Shown: piece after piece, positions 63,084 to 64,000 of the stretch
How positions within the stretch are numbered: the stretch's first letter is position 1
Layout of the letters: each line of letters begins with the position of its first letter
NCBI RefSeq assembly: GCF_014230055.1
Contig: NZ_JACHVA010000126.1
Location: 153,310 to 217,309 of the forward strand
Length of the DNA stretch: 64,000 bases
Origin: Puniceicoccus vermicola
GTDB lineage: Bacteria > Verrucomicrobiota > Verrucomicrobiia > Opitutales > Puniceicoccaceae
Direction of reading: 5' to 3'
The notes under the pieces: model-generated
The model's database searches: none
What the model saw: only the letters and a program-made list of their open reading frames with translations
Told to the model about the DNA's origin: nothing
Made by a program: the position numbers and the translations under genes

Positions 63084-63951
63084 GTTGTGGTTGTAGATTG
63101 TAATATTGTTCAAGGTATCGTTGAGGCGAGATCATTCCTAAAGAGCTGTGTCTTCGCCGGCGATTGTAGAAGCATTCGATGTAGTCGAAGATGGCGCAGT
63201 GGGCTTGTTTTTTGTTATGGAAGCAACCGGAGTCGGGAAGCATCTCGGTTTTAAAGGAGGCGAAACAGCTCTCGGCGAAGGCGTTGTCGTAGCAGTATCC
63301 CTTGGCGCTCATGCTTTGTTTCCATTTTCCCAGAGCGGTTCGAAGGGGCCCGCTGGTATACTGGCAACCTCTATCGGAGTGGAAGATCGCAGTGGGATGG
63401 ATCGGTAGTCTCAGACGGGCTTGGTCGATTGCCCGGACAGTTTGTTCGGCCGAGAGAGAGCAGGAGAGATTCCATCCAAGGATGAGACGGGAGAACAGGT
63501 CCATGACAACCGACAGATACATCCAACCCTCTTCGGTGGGGATATAGGTAATGTCGGCAACGAGTTGCTCACCGGGCTTGGTGGGCGCAGGCTCCTTTTT
63601 CAAAAGGTTAGGAGAAGGAGAAGCCTTCGAATCGGTTTTCGTTGTCTTTGGTCGCCAAGGCCTACGGAGCTTCCCTCGTAAGCCCTCTTTTCGCATCAGG
63701 CGCGCTACCCGGTTCTCGCCACAGGGCAAGCCGCGCTCGGCAAGTTCCGGGGTGATTCTCGGACTGCCGTAGCAGCGCATGTGACGGTCGGCATGAATCG
63801 TTTTTATTTCGGCGACTATGCGCTGGTTCTCGACAGCCCGAGGCCCAGGAGCAACTTTCCGGGTATCCCAGGCGTAAAATCCGCTCCGGGACAGTCCCAG
63901 AGCCCCACAAAGCTCGCATACTGAGTAGTCTTTCCGCATTGCCTCGATCAT
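63076..63951 (-). CDS. IS3-family transposase OrfB (DDE, rve domain)
   Basis: A 291-residue transposase with a complete rve catalytic core. LVADITYIPTEEGWMYLSVV carries the first Asp, IFHSDRGCQYTSGPLR the second, and AFAESCFASFKTE the Glu of the DDE triad. The N-terminal region with GLSRSGFYAW and RCYGSPRITPELAERG is the HTH_21 domain typical of IS3 OrfB. Normal IS3 OrfB is made as an OrfAB fusion by a -1 frameshift, and a run of seven A at 63993-63999 in front of the ORF fits that. The ATG at 63951 overlaps the orfA stop. Confidence 0.93.
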   Translation of the reverse strand: MIEAMRKDYSVCELCGALGLSRSGFYAWDTRKVAPGPRAVENQRIVAEIKTIHADRHMRCYGSPRITPELAERGLPCGENRVARLMRKEGLRGKLRRPWRPKTTKTDSKASPSPNLLKKEPAPTKPGEQLVADITYIPTEEGWMYLSVVMDLFSRLILGWNLSCSLSAEQTVRAIDQARLRLPIHPTAIFHSDRGCQYTSGPLRTALGKWKQSMSAKGYCYDNAFAESCFASFKTEMLPDSGCFHNKKQAHCAIFDYIECFYNRRRRHSSLGMISPQRYLEQYYNLQPQLN

Positions 63952-64000
63952 CGCATACCCAGATGCGGGTCCTCTGCCAGTATGCTCGCGGCTTTTTTTA
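63948..64000 (-). CDS. IS3-family OrfA, C-terminal end only
   Basis: In the frame -1 relative to OrfB the sequence reads KKAASILAEDPHLGMR and stops at TGA (63950-63948), overlapping the OrfB ATG. The A7 run at 63993-63999 is a plausible slippery site (A AAA AAA). Only the last 16 or so residues are inside the window. Confidence 0.6.
   Translation of the reverse strand, partial: KKAASILAEDPHLGMR

Larger units (their letters stand above)
63046..64000 (-). mobile_element. IS3-family insertion sequence, partial (5' end beyond window)
   Basis: The element covers the DDE transposase and the end of orfA, read on the minus strand. The right end is at about 63046-63050, where TTCCCCCGAAAAAGTGGACAG begins; this resembles an IS3-type terminal repeat but the other end is not in the window, so neither the repeat nor the 3-4 base target duplication can be checked. 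It is inserted into a LacI gene. Confidence 0.85.

Overview
The window looks like a chromosomal segment from a polysaccharide-degrading member of the Verrucomicrobiota, most likely an Opitutia/Puniceicoccales-type marine or sediment bacterium. This is an inference from gene families, not from a marker gene. It holds six PEP-CTERM surface proteins, five pseudopilin-like proteins with a C-terminal F-x-D-G-H motif, six LacI-type regulators (one broken by an insertion sequence), two FGly-type sulfatases and many carbohydrate-active enzymes. No SusC/SusD pair, exosortase, prepilin peptidase or type II secretion ATPase is present.

Layout. Module A (1-4130): a partial GntR regulator, a PEP-CTERM LamG-like protein, a beta-helix protein and a pseudopilin. 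Module B (4972-19272) is a long minus-strand run: pseudopilin, PEP-CTERM protein, 1015-aa lyase with two binding domains, sodium:solute symporter, FAD oxidoreductase, ADP-ribosylglycohydrolase-like protein, GH1 glucosidase, two esterases and another PEP-CTERM protein, with a divergent LacI gene. Module C (19342-27825, minus): pseudopilin, GH16 enzyme, LacI, PEP-CTERM protein, a beta-helix gene split by an in-frame amber codon, and an orphan secreted protein. A LacI plus GH43/GH117-like pair follows (28144-30212). Module D (30252-41354): esterase, heparinase-like lyase, deacetylase, GH39-like enzyme, small binding protein, pseudopilin, PEP-CTERM protein, LacI and a GH10 xylanase. 41629-47505 is a housekeeping-like interlude: GIY-YIG protein, tmRNA, short degenerate repeat arrays, MATE transporter with a possible attenuator leader, and a DUF748 protein. 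Module E (47767-58169): LacI, sulfatase, PEP-CTERM protein, pseudopilin, 1201-aa glycosidase-like protein, sulfatase and GH43/GH117-like enzyme. The end (58255-64000) holds an ArsC/Spx-like protein, a small secreted protein, an epimerase and dehydrogenase pair, an AraC regulator, and a LacI gene interrupted by an IS3-family element.

The recurring theme is one regulator, one PEP-CTERM protein, one pseudopilin and a set of secreted enzymes per locus. Several of these genes abut or overlap, which points to co-translation. The regulator intergenic regions carry different short palindromes, so each locus probably has its own operator. I infer that each module is a polysaccharide utilisation unit in which the pseudopilin and PEP-CTERM proteins handle surface display, capture or export of locus-specific enzymes. 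That role is untested.
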